From JBGQAS01 sp964498605 (GTDB lineage Bacteria; Chloroflexota; Anaerolineae; Anaerolineales; Anaerolineaceae), in assembly GCA_964498605.1 (NCBI GenBank), contig CAZCHK010000002.1, forward strand, positions 1-64,000: a stretch of DNA of 64,000 nucleotides, given 5' to 3'. The notes under the pieces were generated by a model that did no database searches, had not been told where the DNA came from, and saw only the letters and a program-made list of their open reading frames with translations. Both the position numbers and the translations under genes were made by a program. Positions 52,911-62,170 of the stretch are shown here, in pieces. Positions within the stretch are counted from its first letter, which is position 1. Every line of letters begins with the position of its first letter.

Positions 52911-52952
52911 TGTCCTTTAGTTTTTTTAATGAAAGAGGAGTGTTAAAAATTT

Positions 52953-53561
52953 ATGGTTCGCATTCGTTTACGACGCACTGGTTTAAAAAACCAAGCCACA
53001 TACCGGATTATGGCTGCAGACAAAGAGAGTCCAAGAGATGGGAGATTTCTGGAAATTTTGGGTGATTATAACCCCCGCACGCATCCCGCCACGATCCGTG
53101 TACGTGAAGATCGCGTGTTTGACTGGCTGCAGAAAGGCGCCCAGCCCAGCGATTCCGCATTACAGGTATTCAAGAGCATCGGTTTGATGGATCGCTATGC
53201 CAGATTTACAGCTGGTGAACCCATTGAGAAACTTCTTGAAGAAGCAAAAGCCGCTTCATCCAAAAAAGCTGCCGAACCGGCTCCTGTTAAGGGAATATCC
53301 AAAAAAGCCGCGGCAAAAGCCAAAGAAGGGGCAAAACCAAAAGAAGATGCTGTGACAAAGGTCGAGGAAGCAAAACCGGTCAAGGAAGAAATACCTGCTG
53401 AAAAGGAAGCTGAGGAAGTTACAGAAAGTACAGCGAAGGAACCGGTCGAAGAAAAAGAAAGCAAGGAACAGCCGGTAGAAGAAGAAAAACCTGCCAGCAA
53501 GGAACAGGAAGAAAGTGAACCTGCCAGCAAGGAGCAGGAAGAAAGCAAACCTGCTGAATAG
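52953..53561 (+). CDS. rpsP: Ribosomal protein S16 with long charged tail
   Basis: The first 85 residues are a normal S16 (VRIRLRRTGLKNQATYRIMA; DRVFDWLQKGAQPSDSALQVF). A Lys/Ala- then Glu-rich tail of about 115 residues follows, making 202 residues in place of the usual 80-90. The tail ends in a repeat (PASKEQEESE twice). Such tails on S16 occur in Chloroflexota; their function is not known. GAGGAG precedes the ATG. The downstream genes khpA and rimM follow closely. Confidence 0.95.
   Translation: MVRIRLRRTGLKNQATYRIMAADKESPRDGRFLEILGDYNPRTHPATIRVREDRVFDWLQKGAQPSDSALQVFKSIGLMDRYARFTAGEPIEKLLEEAKAASSKKAAEPAPVKGISKKAAAKAKEGAKPKEDAVTKVEEAKPVKEEIPAEKEAEEVTESTAKEPVEEKESKEQPVEEEKPASKEQEESEPASKEQEESKPAE
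53490..53549 (+). repeat. Tandem 30-bp repeat in the rpsP tail
   Basis: Two head-to-tail 30-base units starting CCTGCCAGCAAGGA, differing by a few bases, encode PASKEQEESE-type units; a third starts at 53550. It marks recent slippage or expansion in the tail. Confidence 0.8.
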
Positions 53562-53569
53562 GCGGACTC

Positions 53570-53809
53570 GTGAAGGAATTAATCGAATACATCACGCTCG
53601 CGCTGGTGGATGACCCAACCAATGTTGAGATCAAACAGGAACGCAGCGGTAACCATCTTCACCTATTATTAAGGGTCGCGAAGGAGGATATGGGCCGCAT
53701 TATTGGCAAAGGTGGCAGGGTCGCAAATGCCATGCGGACATTGCTCAGGGTGGCAGCGGCCCGAGAAGGCATCCATTCATCGCTGGATGTTGTTGAACCA
53801 AGACAATGA
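53570..53809 (+). CDS. khpA: KH-domain RNA-binding protein KhpA
   Basis: The 79-residue protein is a single KH domain with the GxxG loop IIGKGGRVANAMRTLL. It is a small RNA-binding protein that works with KhpB in other bacteria. The start is GTG at 53570. It lies in the standard rpsP-khpA-rimM order and its stop overlaps the rimM ATG (ATGA). Confidence 0.93.
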   Translation: MKELIEYITLALVDDPTNVEIKQERSGNHLHLLLRVAKEDMGRIIGKGGRVANAMRTLLRVAAAREGIHSSLDVVEPRQ

Positions 53810-54363
53810 CAGATCGGGTCATCGAAGATTCAAAAAAGGAAAAGACAGGCTCGCGGACCCAACACGAGCCTGTCTTTTTGGCGATTGGAAAACTGCGCCG
53901 GCCTCACGGCGTAGATGGGGAATGGCTGATGGATGTGCTGACGGATTTCCCTGAACGGATCAAAAAGGGCAAAGAAGTTTACTTTGGTGAAAATCGCCTG
54001 AAATGCCTGATCAATTCTGTAAGGATGGCGAATAAAGGCATGTTGATCAGGCTCGACATGGAGAACGCGGATGACAGTCCGCAAGGTTGGGGAAACCAGT
54101 TACTGTATGTGAACGCTGAAAAAATACCTCCTTTACCGGTGGGCCATTTCTATCATCATCAGATCATTGGGATGAATGTCGTTGATGAAAACGGAAATGT
54201 CGTCGGGGTCATCTCATCCATTCTGGAGACCGGTGCCAATGATGTCTATGTAGTCGTGCGCGAAGGAAAACCCGAGGTACTGCTGCCCGCGATCGCATCA
54301 GTAATCTTGAACGTGGATATCAAGTCGAACAGGATCGTTGTTAAACTCCCGGAATGGGCATGA
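53806..54363 (+). CDS. rimM: Ribosome maturation factor RimM
   Basis: Helps assemble the 30S head by binding S19. The 185-residue protein has the N-terminal barrel (VFLAIGKLRRPHGVDGEWLMDVLTD region, with the usual GKxxxPHGxxGE pattern) and the C-terminal PRC barrel (HHQIIGMNVVDENGNVVGVI). A 20-residue charged N-terminal extension precedes the barrel. The usual next gene, trmD, is missing. Confidence 0.94.
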   Translation: MTDRVIEDSKKEKTGSRTQHEPVFLAIGKLRRPHGVDGEWLMDVLTDFPERIKKGKEVYFGENRLKCLINSVRMANKGMLIRLDMENADDSPQGWGNQLLYVNAEKIPPLPVGHFYHHQIIGMNVVDENGNVVGVISSILETGANDVYVVVREGKPEVLLPAIASVILNVDIKSNRIVVKLPEWA

Positions 54364-55184
54364 TGATCCGGTATTCTTTTTGAGAGGTTGCTTTTTTTGA
54401 AATAGGTTATGAACCGATCAAGGCCAGGATCCGGATCAATCCTGTTGTTCATTTCCGTGCCTGTCTGGTGCGGTTTTTTGTCGTGGAAGATAGCCTGAGG
54501 ATTTCTATGGCTTGTTTACGGAATACGAAATTCGATTCAGGCAGGATGTTTGATTGCAGTAGTTCATTTTGAAAATTGGCATGAGGTAACTGAGGATCGA
54601 AGGTTGAAAAATGGAAAAAACAGCGCATAAAATGGGTCGATCCCTGCCTGTGGAAATGAATGCGCGGTTGATCATCCGGGGATATACCGCGATAATCCTG
54701 CTGTGGAAAAATGAATGAGAGTGCACATCCGTCGATCCAGCCCAACTTTACTTTTTGGTGTACCATTACTCCGCACTGGCAAATGGACAGAGGCGAGGGT
54801 GCGATTGATGTCAAACCCGGGGCAGTCTGAAACAAGAGGGCGATGCCCGGCCTTTTTGGGGCAAAGGGTGATTATCGCGGTTCATGCTGCACTCATGAGT
54901 TGGACCGATTTGCCCATGGCTGGTGCTGGGAAAAATGTGATCCCGATAATGCAAAAGGCAGAAAACCACATCACAGGCGAACCAGGTTTTTCATCCATGA
55001 AAGGGTTTTCGAGTAAAAATTTCTCGATATACTTAAGGGGAGAATGGTGTCGTGTGATGATTTTCATATGAAAACCGGATTGTGCGCTGGCCTGCTATCT
55101 GCGTCTCAATTTTTTTGGTGGAATGCAAAGGGATGTTGAAATGGAGGCGCACTTCCACCAGTGGGCTGGCGCGTGAGGATCATT
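54364..55184. other. Stretch of 820 bp without a credible gene
   Basis: Open frames exist on both strands (for example 54449-54835 and 54882-55067 on minus, 54715-55071 on plus), but they start at weak or non-ATG codons, lack ribosome-binding sites, overlap each other and resemble nothing I know. The 61-residue minus frame at 54882-55067 has one hydrophobic stretch and could be a decayed membrane protein. Nothing is a clear RNA gene or terminator. Confidence 0.55.
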
Positions 55185-56297
55185 ATGCCGAAAAAACAGT
55201 ACAGAGCAACACATGATGTGTATGTAGCCATCATGGCTGGGGGTGGGGGAACCAGGCTTTGGCCGCTCTCGAGGAGATCGCAGCCGAAGCATGTGCTTCC
55301 CTTGTTTGATGGAAAATCGCTGTTTGAACTAACTTTGGACAGACTGGAAGGGTTGGTGCCGCGAGACCATATTCTGGTCATTACATCAGGATCCCAAAAA
55401 GCGAAGCTGAGATATCTTGATAAAAGGCTCAGCAGGCAAAATTTTATCGTTGAACCTCAACCGAAGGGGACTGCTTCCGTGGCGGCAGTCGCATCCTACG
55501 CGGCGAAATCCATAAATCCTGAAGCTGTCCTTGCCTTGCTGCCGTCCGACCACATTATCACCAGCACGACACAGTTTCAGGAGCTTTTCTTCTCGGCATG
55601 CGAGGTGGCTCGGAACAATCACCTTGTGACCCTGGGCATCCAACCCGCTTATCCAGCGACTGGTTACGGATACATCCAGCAAGGGAAAAGCATGGGATTG
55701 TTTTCTAACAAAGAAGCTTTTTTAATCAATCAATTCCGTGAGAAACCCACTCTGCTTGATGCAAAAAAAATGCTCAAAGCGGGTAACTACTACTGGAACT
55801 CAGGCATGTTCTTCTGGAAAGCAAAGCAGTTCATCCGCGAGTTCGACGAGCACATGCCAGATCAATCCAAGATCATTTCTGAAATTGCCAAAAACTGGTC
55901 CGGTCGAGCGAGATTTGAACTGGACAGGAAAAACTGGGAAAAATTAATTCCGGAGACTGTGGATTACGGTGTCATGGAAAAAAGCACGAATGCAGCCTTT
56001 CTGCCAGCTGAAGGACTGGGCTGGAATGATCTTGGCAGCTGGGAGTCGTTCTTCGAGATCGAAAAGGATGACCTGAACGCGAACATAAACCTAAAAGGGA
56101 AGACGGTATCACGGGAAAGCAAAAGGGTATTGGTTTACAGCGAAAATTCTGATAAACTCATTTCATTAATAGGTGTTTCAGATCTTGTCATCGTTGACAC
56201 GAAGAATATTCTGTTGGTATGCAGAAAACAAGACTCACAAAAGATCAAAGAGATCGTCAAATCACTTCAGGAAAGCAACAAAACGGATTATTTGTAG
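55185..56297 (+). CDS. Mannose-1-phosphate guanylyltransferase
   Basis: Makes GDP-mannose from mannose 1-phosphate and GTP. The 370-residue protein has the nucleotidyltransferase signature AGGGGTRLWPLSR, PKHVLPLFDGKSLF, LPSDHII, GYGYIQ, FREKPT and YWNSGMFFWK. It is the short form without a fused phosphomannose isomerase domain. ATG 55185 with GAGGAT upstream is preferred over a frame start at 55161. GDP-mannose feeds glycans and lipid-linked sugars at the envelope. topA follows by nine bases. Confidence 0.93.
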   Translation: MPKKQYRATHDVYVAIMAGGGGTRLWPLSRRSQPKHVLPLFDGKSLFELTLDRLEGLVPRDHILVITSGSQKAKLRYLDKRLSRQNFIVEPQPKGTASVAAVASYAAKSINPEAVLALLPSDHIITSTTQFQELFFSACEVARNNHLVTLGIQPAYPATGYGYIQQGKSMGLFSNKEAFLINQFREKPTLLDAKKMLKAGNYYWNSGMFFWKAKQFIREFDEHMPDQSKIISEIAKNWSGRARFELDRKNWEKLIPETVDYGVMEKSTNAAFLPAEGLGWNDLGSWESFFEIEKDDLNANINLKGKTVSRESKRVLVYSENSDKLISLIGVSDLVIVDTKNILLVCRKQDSQKIKEIVKSLQESNKTDYL

Positions 56298-56306
56298 GAG
56301 TAAAGT

Positions 56307-58613
56307 ATGGAAGCTTATTGCGTAAAATGCAGGATGAAACGTGAGATCCAGGATCCGGTGGCGGAATTTAATTCCTTGGGGAACGCTGTCATCAGGGGAA
56401 AGTGCCCTGTTTGCGGGGTATCCATGTACAGAATTGGCAGGACAGAGGCGCATGCTGGGTTGCAGGCGCCTCCACGAGACCCCATGAGAGGACGCAGCGG
56501 CAAGCTGGTGATTGTTGAAAGTCCCGCGAAAGCGAAAACTGTTGGCAGGTTTTTAGGGAAAGGATACACCGTGCGCGCTTCTGTCGGGCACGTCAGGGAC
56601 CTGTTAAAATCACAGCTTTCTGTGGATGTGGAGAACAACTTTGCTCCGAAGTACCGGGTTCCAAATGAAAAAAAACCGGTCGTGAAGGAACTCAAGCAAC
56701 TGGCCAAAGAGGCTGAAGAAATCTTCCTGGCGACTGACCCCGATCGTGAAGGCGAGGCTATCGCCTGGCACCTGATGGAAGCAGCCAACATCGAAGAGAA
56801 ACTTTCCAAACGGGTTGTGTTTCATGAAATCACGGAAGGCGCCATCGCAGAAGCTTTTGCTAATCCTCGCAAGATCAACATGAAGTTGGTGGATGCTCAG
56901 CAGGCCCGCCGTGTACTTGACCGCCTGGTTGGATTTAGCATCAGCCCATTACTGTGGGAAAAAGTGCGCAACAGGCTTTCTGCAGGCAGGGTGCAGTCGG
57001 TGGCTCTACGCTTGATCGTTGAGCGGGAAAGAGAAATCGACGCATTCGATCCGGTTGAGTATTGGAGCATCGCTGGAGAATTTAAACCCGAAGGGTTAAG
57101 GCAGACCTTGATAGCCAAGCTGGCAAAAATTGATGGCTCAGACCCCGAGCTTCCCAATAATGATCAGGTTCGAATCTACCTTTCGGAACTAGAGAAAGCA
57201 GCGTATGTGCTTTCCAAATTAAGAACCGGTGAACGACGTCGAAAGCCGAATGGCCCATTTATTACAAGCTCTTTACAGCAGGAAGCATCACGAAAGCTTG
57301 GCTACACAGCGAGGCGGACCATGATGATCGCCCAACAACTGTACGAGGGCATCGACATAGGCGAAAACGCGCCTACAGGTCTGATCACCTACATGCGTAC
57401 AGACTCAACCAATATCGCTGAAACGGCTGTTTCTGAAGCCAGGAATTACATTGAGAATATCTATGGTAAGGATTTCCTGCCGGCAGAGCCCATCAAATAC
57501 ACGACAAAAGTCGCTTCAGCCCAAGAGGCGCATGAAGCGATTCGGCCCACCTCCGTAGGCAGGGTCCCCGAACAACTCAAGCCATTCTTAAGCCCGGAGC
57601 AGTTTAAAGTATATCAACTGATCTGGCAGCGTTTTCTTGCCTGTCAAATGGAATCCGCTATCTACAGCACCCAGTCGGTCGAGATAAGCACACTGGATGC
57701 TGGGCATTCCTACCTGTTCCGGGCTAACGGGTCCGTATTGAAATTCCCCGGGTACCAAATCGTTTACCAGGAAGCCAAGGATGAAGATCAAAAGCCAGAC
57801 GAGGAGGATGCCCGCATCCCGGCAGGATTGAAAGAGAACCAGTCCCAGCGATTGGTCAAATTACTGCCTGAGCAGCATTTCACGGAACCACCGCCCCGTT
57901 TTACCGAGGCATCTCTGGTACAGGTTCTTGAGCAAAATGGCATCGGCAGACCTTCCACGTACGCTCCGATTCTTTCCACCATCCAGGCACGCGGGTATGT
58001 GATACGCGATGCGAAGAGATTGATCCCAACTGAGACTGGAATTCTTGTCAACGACCTGGTGATGGGGTATTTCGAGGAAATTATCAACACCAGTTTTACC
58101 GCGGAAATGGAATCTGACCTGGACCTGATCGCTGATGGAAAACGCAATTGGACGAAAGTGATGCGGGTGTTCTATGATAAGTTTGAGCCGATGCTGAAGA
58201 AGGCTCAATCGGAAATGCCCGTGACAAAGACCGAACCGGAGAAAATCGGCCGCGCATGCCCTGAGTGCGGTAAAGACCTGGTGATCAGGTGGGGTCGGTA
58301 TGGAAAGTTTATCAGTTGCAGTGGATTTCCGGAATGTCGACACACGGAAGCACTGCTTGAAAAAATTGGAGTAATCTGCCCCAAGGATGGGGGTGATCTG
58401 GTGGAGAGGAAGACGAGAAGAAACCGGGTCTTCTACGCTTGCGGAAATTATCCCAATTGTGATTTTACATCCTGGAAAAAACCAATCGCCACCCCCTGCC
58501 CAAACTGCAAAGGGTTATTGGTGATTAACAATAAGCGCGAAGTTCAATGCATACAATGTGAAGAAACATTCCTGATCGATCAAGTGATCGAACCAACTCA
58601 GGAAACGGCATAA
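56307..58613 (+). CDS. topA: DNA topoisomerase I with N-terminal zinc ribbon
   Basis: Relaxes negatively supercoiled DNA. The 768-residue protein has a normal type IA core: toprim domain (KLVIVESPAKAKTVGRFLG; ATDPDREGEAIAW), active-site GLITYMRTDST (Tyr362) and three C-terminal zinc fingers (CPECGKD; CPKDGGD; CPNCKG). Before it sits an extra domain of about 60 residues with a C5-C8/C33-C36 zinc ribbon (MEAYCVKCRMKREI; GKCPVCG) resembling the DUF5679 family, joined by an Arg-rich linker. This fusion is not part of the textbook enzyme. Confidence 0.96.
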   Translation: MEAYCVKCRMKREIQDPVAEFNSLGNAVIRGKCPVCGVSMYRIGRTEAHAGLQAPPRDPMRGRSGKLVIVESPAKAKTVGRFLGKGYTVRASVGHVRDLLKSQLSVDVENNFAPKYRVPNEKKPVVKELKQLAKEAEEIFLATDPDREGEAIAWHLMEAANIEEKLSKRVVFHEITEGAIAEAFANPRKINMKLVDAQQARRVLDRLVGFSISPLLWEKVRNRLSAGRVQSVALRLIVEREREIDAFDPVEYWSIAGEFKPEGLRQTLIAKLAKIDGSDPELPNNDQVRIYLSELEKAAYVLSKLRTGERRRKPNGPFITSSLQQEASRKLGYTARRTMMIAQQLYEGIDIGENAPTGLITYMRTDSTNIAETAVSEARNYIENIYGKDFLPAEPIKYTTKVASAQEAHEAIRPTSVGRVPEQLKPFLSPEQFKVYQLIWQRFLACQMESAIYSTQSVEISTLDAGHSYLFRANGSVLKFPGYQIVYQEAKDEDQKPDEEDARIPAGLKENQSQRLVKLLPEQHFTEPPPRFTEASLVQVLEQNGIGRPSTYAPILSTIQARGYVIRDAKRLIPTETGILVNDLVMGYFEEIINTSFTAEMESDLDLIADGKRNWTKVMRVFYDKFEPMLKKAQSEMPVTKTEPEKIGRACPECGKDLVIRWGRYGKFISCSGFPECRHTEALLEKIGVICPKDGGDLVERKTRRNRVFYACGNYPNCDFTSWKKPIATPCPNCKGLLVINNKREVQCIQCEETFLIDQVIEPTQETA

Positions 58614-58658
58614 ATCTTGCAACATGTTGCAGGAGAATATTATTGAGGAGCGGACCAC

Positions 58659-59699
58659 ATGAATAAAATGAAAGAATGGCTCCAGAGACCATTGTTTACC
58701 GCGATTACGGGTTTGGTTGTTGGTTTACTGATCGGCTTGCCTTTATTGGGCTGGTTAGTATGGCCTGTTCAATGGTATGATGCCGGACCCCAGCATTTGC
58801 ACGAATTGTATCAAAAGCAGTTCTTGTGCATGCTTGCTGATTCATACGCGCGCTACCCCACCAACGCCGATCTTATGCGCGAAAGGTATTCATGGCTGGG
58901 GGATAAGGGTCCCCAACTATTGGCAGGTCTCACTGCGGAGGATTGCAGCTCTGATCTTGCTACTATCCAATCGTTGAAGACATTCCTGGGTTCCGCATCA
59001 ACCGCTTCAAGCGCTGGTCAAAATGACGGTGTTTCCGCCTTCCCCACGGTGACAGCGCAAAGCGATTCCACCCCAAAAAATCCCAGTGTTGGATTATTGG
59101 TGCTGCTGTGCCTGGTCACTCTGGGGGTGGGGGCGGCTTTGTTTTACTTCTTCGTGATTCGCGGCCGCAAGTCAACAGGAACTGAAAAACGACCGGCGAA
59201 AAAAGACGTCCGATACGACGGCGAGGATGAGTACCAGAACGCCCCACCACCGATTGGGTCGCCAGGTGACGAACCTCTGGTTCAATTCATGACCACTTAC
59301 ACCATCGGGGATGATCTGTACGATGATTCATTCAGCATCGACTCGGCAACCGGCGAGTTTCTCGGGGAGTGCGGCATTGGAATTTCGGAAACCGTCGGAG
59401 TTGGTGATCCAAAGAAAGTGACCGCTTTTGAAGTATGGTTGTTTGACAAGAACGATATCTCAACTGTCACAAAGATCTTATTGAGTCAGCACGCATTCGA
59501 AGATCCTTCCACGCGGCAAAGACTGATGGCAAAAGGGGAATTGATCCAGATTCAACCCGGAGAAACGATACTGCTGGAAACCGCCAGCCTGCAGCTCGAG
59601 GTTGGTATCGTGGATGTGAGTTATGGACAAAGCGCGATGCCGGCGAACAGCTACCTGGATAGGTTGACGCTGAGACTGAACGTATTTCAAAAAAACTAA
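58659..59699 (+). CDS. Unknown protein with two membrane helices
   Basis: I do not recognise this 346-residue protein. It has an N-terminal membrane helix (about 15-37), an outer segment of about 110 residues with two conserved-looking Cys (LCMLADSYAR; EDCSSDL), a Ser/Thr-rich linker, a second helix (about 145-167), a basic linker and a cytosolic domain of about 150 residues (FMTTYTIGDDLYDDSFSID; LFDKNDISTVTKILLSQHAF). The domain layout suggests signalling or assembly across the membrane. It is 45 bases after topA and ends at a strong terminator. Confidence 0.75.
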   Translation: MNKMKEWLQRPLFTAITGLVVGLLIGLPLLGWLVWPVQWYDAGPQHLHELYQKQFLCMLADSYARYPTNADLMRERYSWLGDKGPQLLAGLTAEDCSSDLATIQSLKTFLGSASTASSAGQNDGVSAFPTVTAQSDSTPKNPSVGLLVLLCLVTLGVGAALFYFFVIRGRKSTGTEKRPAKKDVRYDGEDEYQNAPPPIGSPGDEPLVQFMTTYTIGDDLYDDSFSIDSATGEFLGECGIGISETVGVGDPKKVTAFEVWLFDKNDISTVTKILLSQHAFEDPSTRQRLMAKGELIQIQPGETILLETASLQLEVGIVDVSYGQSAMPANSYLDRLTLRLNVFQKN

Positions 59700-59713
59700 G
59701 ATAACTGCACAAC

Positions 59714-59740
59714 AAGATCCGGTTTTTTGCCGGATCTTTT
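59714..59740. terminator. Bidirectional intrinsic terminator
   Basis: AAGATCCGG, a T-rich loop and CCGGATCTT are followed by TTGTTATT on one strand and preceded by AACA on the other. It separates the convergent membrane protein gene and greA. Confidence 0.8.
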
Positions 59741-59741
59741 G

Positions 59742-60206
59742 TTATTCAATCTTGATGATCGTGAACTGGATCGCTCCACTGGGTGAGGCGAACTCGACCG
59801 TATCATTTACTTTGTGCTCCATCAGGGCTGTGCCGAGAGGTGATTCAAAGGAGATCAATCCCTGCATGGGATCGGATTCATCAGGTCCGACAATCTGGAA
59901 TACTTCGGGTTGACTGCCCGGTTCACGGACTGTCACCCGGGACCCAATTGATACTTTTGACTTATCCACAGACTTCTCGATAATTTGAACATTTTTCAGT
60001 ATTCGTTCGAGCTCCTGGATTCGTCCTTCCAGGAAACCCTGCTCTTCTTTGGCAGCGATATAGTCCGCATTTTCTGAGAGATCTCCCTGTTGAATGGCAG
60101 TCCGCAAACGTTTGGCCAGATTTTCCCGATCAATTCCTTTCAATCGGGATAACTCTTCTCTTAATCTTTTGGCACCTTCTTCGGTTAAGTATGTGAATTT
60201 TTCCAT
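59742..60206 (-). CDS. greA: Transcription elongation factor GreA
   Basis: Rescues stalled RNA polymerase by stimulating transcript cleavage. The 154-residue protein has the N-terminal coiled coil (LTEEGAKRLREELSRLK; GDLSENADYIAAKEEQ with the acidic tip) and the C-terminal domain (GSRVTVRE; LISFESPLGTALMEHK). ATG 60206 is preferred over 60215, because AAAGGAAA is properly spaced only from the former. It is the last gene of the minus-strand run with dGTPase, ipk and mvk. Confidence 0.96.
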   Translation of the reverse strand: MEKFTYLTEEGAKRLREELSRLKGIDRENLAKRLRTAIQQGDLSENADYIAAKEEQGFLEGRIQELERILKNVQIIEKSVDKSKVSIGSRVTVREPGSQPEVFQIVGPDESDPMQGLISFESPLGTALMEHKVNDTVEFASPSGAIQFTIIKIE

Positions 60207-60220
60207 GCCCGTCATTTCCT

Positions 60221-61372
60221 TTATGGTAGCGTGTGGGGATTGAACAGCTTGTCGTGTTCATCAATCGCGAAGCGATCGGTCATGCCTGCCACGTAATCGC
60301 ACACGACCCTGTGCGTATCGGATGTTTGCAGGAAAACCTGATACTGAGGGGGAAGCATGTTAGGTGAATCCACATAAGCAGTGAACAGTTCCGATATGAT
60401 TTTCTCTGCCTTGGTTTGCATGCGGATGACACGGTACTGCTTGTAAAGGTTTTGATACAGGAATGATTTCAGCTCCTTATTCATGGTGAGCATTTTCTCG
60501 CTGAAGCCAATCACGTTTTCGGATAGATTTTGCAGCTGGATTGAACTCTGCACGTGGTTCTGATCCAAACGTTTGCTTGTCGAATCGATCTGGTCGGTCA
60601 CCATGACCCCGATCAGTCTGCGTATGATCTGGTGCCTTTCCAGGTCCTCTAGATTCATCGTATCCAGACGCAGATCCGCGATAACCCGGTTCCATAGTTC
60701 AATCCCGAGCAGCTGGTTGGGTGTGATCAAACCCGATCGCAAGCCGTCATCCAGGTCGTGTGCTGTGTAGGCCAACTCGTCAGCGACGTTAGTTATCTGG
60801 GCTTCCAGGTGACCGCGCAGGTCCGGGTTAAACTGGTCCGCGTCAGCAAGATCGTAATCCGTTTCATGTTTCACCATGCCTTCCAAAACCTCCCAGCTCA
60901 AATTCAGTCCTGGAAAATCCGGGAACCTCTGTTCTAGCGCTGTCACGATCCGAAAAGAGTGTTTGTTATGATCAAATCCACCGTGATCCCGCATGAGCTT
61001 TGCGAGGATCGCTTCACCCGAGTGGCCGAAAGGAGGATGACCGATATCGTGCGCAAGACATATGGCTTCAACCAGGTCTTCATTGGCTCCCAATGCCCTG
61101 GCGATCGTCCGACCGATTTGTGCCACTTCCAGCGTATGGGTTAGACGGGTGCGGTAATAATCCCCTTCATGGTTGATGAAAACCTGCGTTTTGTATTCAA
61201 GTCTTCGAAACGCTGAAGTGTGCAGGATTCGATCCCTGTCTCTTTGAAAACAGGTTCGGTAATCATGCTCATTTTCCTCGTGCAGCCTGCCTTTGGAGTC
61301 TCTGCTGCGAATTGCGTAAGGGGACAGGTTTCTCGCTTCCATTTCTTCCAATTCTTGCCTGTTGAAATGCAT
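60221..61372 (-). CDS. dGTPase-like HD-domain triphosphohydrolase
   Basis: Hydrolyses dNTPs, often dGTP, to nucleosides and triphosphate. The 383-residue protein has the HD metal site in RLTHTLEV and AHDIGHPPFGHSGE, plus HKHSFR and the later NVADELAYTAHDLDD (last Asp). The N-terminal SRDSKGRLHEE and FQRDRDRILHTSAFRRL segments are characteristic. It sits between ipk and greA, with 15 bases on either side, in the same run. Confidence 0.9.
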   Translation of the reverse strand: MHFNRQELEEMEARNLSPYAIRSRDSKGRLHEENEHDYRTCFQRDRDRILHTSAFRRLEYKTQVFINHEGDYYRTRLTHTLEVAQIGRTIARALGANEDLVEAICLAHDIGHPPFGHSGEAILAKLMRDHGGFDHNKHSFRIVTALEQRFPDFPGLNLSWEVLEGMVKHETDYDLADADQFNPDLRGHLEAQITNVADELAYTAHDLDDGLRSGLITPNQLLGIELWNRVIADLRLDTMNLEDLERHQIIRRLIGVMVTDQIDSTSKRLDQNHVQSSIQLQNLSENVIGFSEKMLTMNKELKSFLYQNLYKQYRVIRMQTKAEKIISELFTAYVDSPNMLPPQYQVFLQTSDTHRVVCDYVAGMTDRFAIDEHDKLFNPHTLP

Positions 61373-61387
61373 AGATTGTCTCCTCTC

Positions 61388-62170
61388 TCAATAAATGAGA
61401 GTGCCTAATTCTTCACCCAGTAAAGCCTTGTAAACATTTCCGGGAGCGTCGCCGCTGAATATAGACGCTGTCATTCCAGGAACAAGCTGACAGCACTGCT
61501 GCATGCATCTTACTTTTTCCAGCATGCCCCCTGTGACATCTACCTGCGATGATGAGTTCACTCCAGCACCCAGTTTTTGGGATTTCGATATGCGGGGAGT
61601 GAGCAAATTACATTTGGGATAATCTTCGAACACGCCAGCGTCAAGCCCTGCCAGCAGGATCCGCTCAGGTCGTAACAGAGGCGCCAGCCAGAGGAACAGT
61701 TCTTCCGTTGAGAGGATGCTTGCGTGCAAGTCAAGATCAAAAATGACATCGCCATAGATCACGGCATTGCCATGGTGTTGAAAACTGGTGCGCAGTGCTT
61801 CAAGATCATAATGCAAGGGCTTCCTGCGCGATGTCGTCAGGCAGACACACGGGGGGAAAGATTGAAAAGCGATACCGCTTGAAATGAGCAACTCCGTGAA
61901 GATGCGATCCAGTGCCCGGGCTTCTGTGAACACTTGCGTAAAACCAAACCAATCCTTTTCCGTGTAGACACCCGACCGGGTGGAGTATTTTTTGGCGGGA
62001 GTGTGGCCAAAGGAGCCGGAGCCATGTCCGATCAGCAGCTGCATGCCCGGATCGGCACGCGAAGCGTCCTTTATTTCCGTTAATACGCGCTCCATGGTCG
62101 AAAGCCTGACAGAATGCGGTTTGGCTTTATCCGTGATGAGTGAACCTCCGAGTTTTAAAAAGATTAACAT
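61388..62170 (-). CDS. Isopentenyl phosphate kinase
   Basis: Phosphorylates isopentenyl phosphate to isopentenyl diphosphate, the last kinase step of the alternative mevalonate pathway. The 260-residue amino-acid-kinase-fold protein has LKLGGSLITDK, GHGSGSFGH with the family-specific His, VIYGDVIFD and VDVTGGMLEK. Its ATG overlaps the mevalonate kinase stop, so the two are made from one message. Mevalonate 5-phosphate decarboxylase, needed between them, is not in the window and may lie beyond 64 kb. Confidence 0.93.
   Translation of the reverse strand: MLIFLKLGGSLITDKAKPHSVRLSTMERVLTEIKDASRADPGMQLLIGHGSGSFGHTPAKKYSTRSGVYTEKDWFGFTQVFTEARALDRIFTELLISSGIAFQSFPPCVCLTTSRRKPLHYDLEALRTSFQHHGNAVIYGDVIFDLDLHASILSTEELFLWLAPLLRPERILLAGLDAGVFEDYPKCNLLTPRISKSQKLGAGVNSSSQVDVTGGMLEKVRCMQQCCQLVPGMTASIFSGDAPGNVYKALLGEELGTLIY

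Noticed and set aside
54449..54835. Minus-strand frame of 128 codons
   Set aside because: It starts at TTG without a ribosome-binding site, resembles nothing known, and overlaps a plus-strand frame of similar quality.
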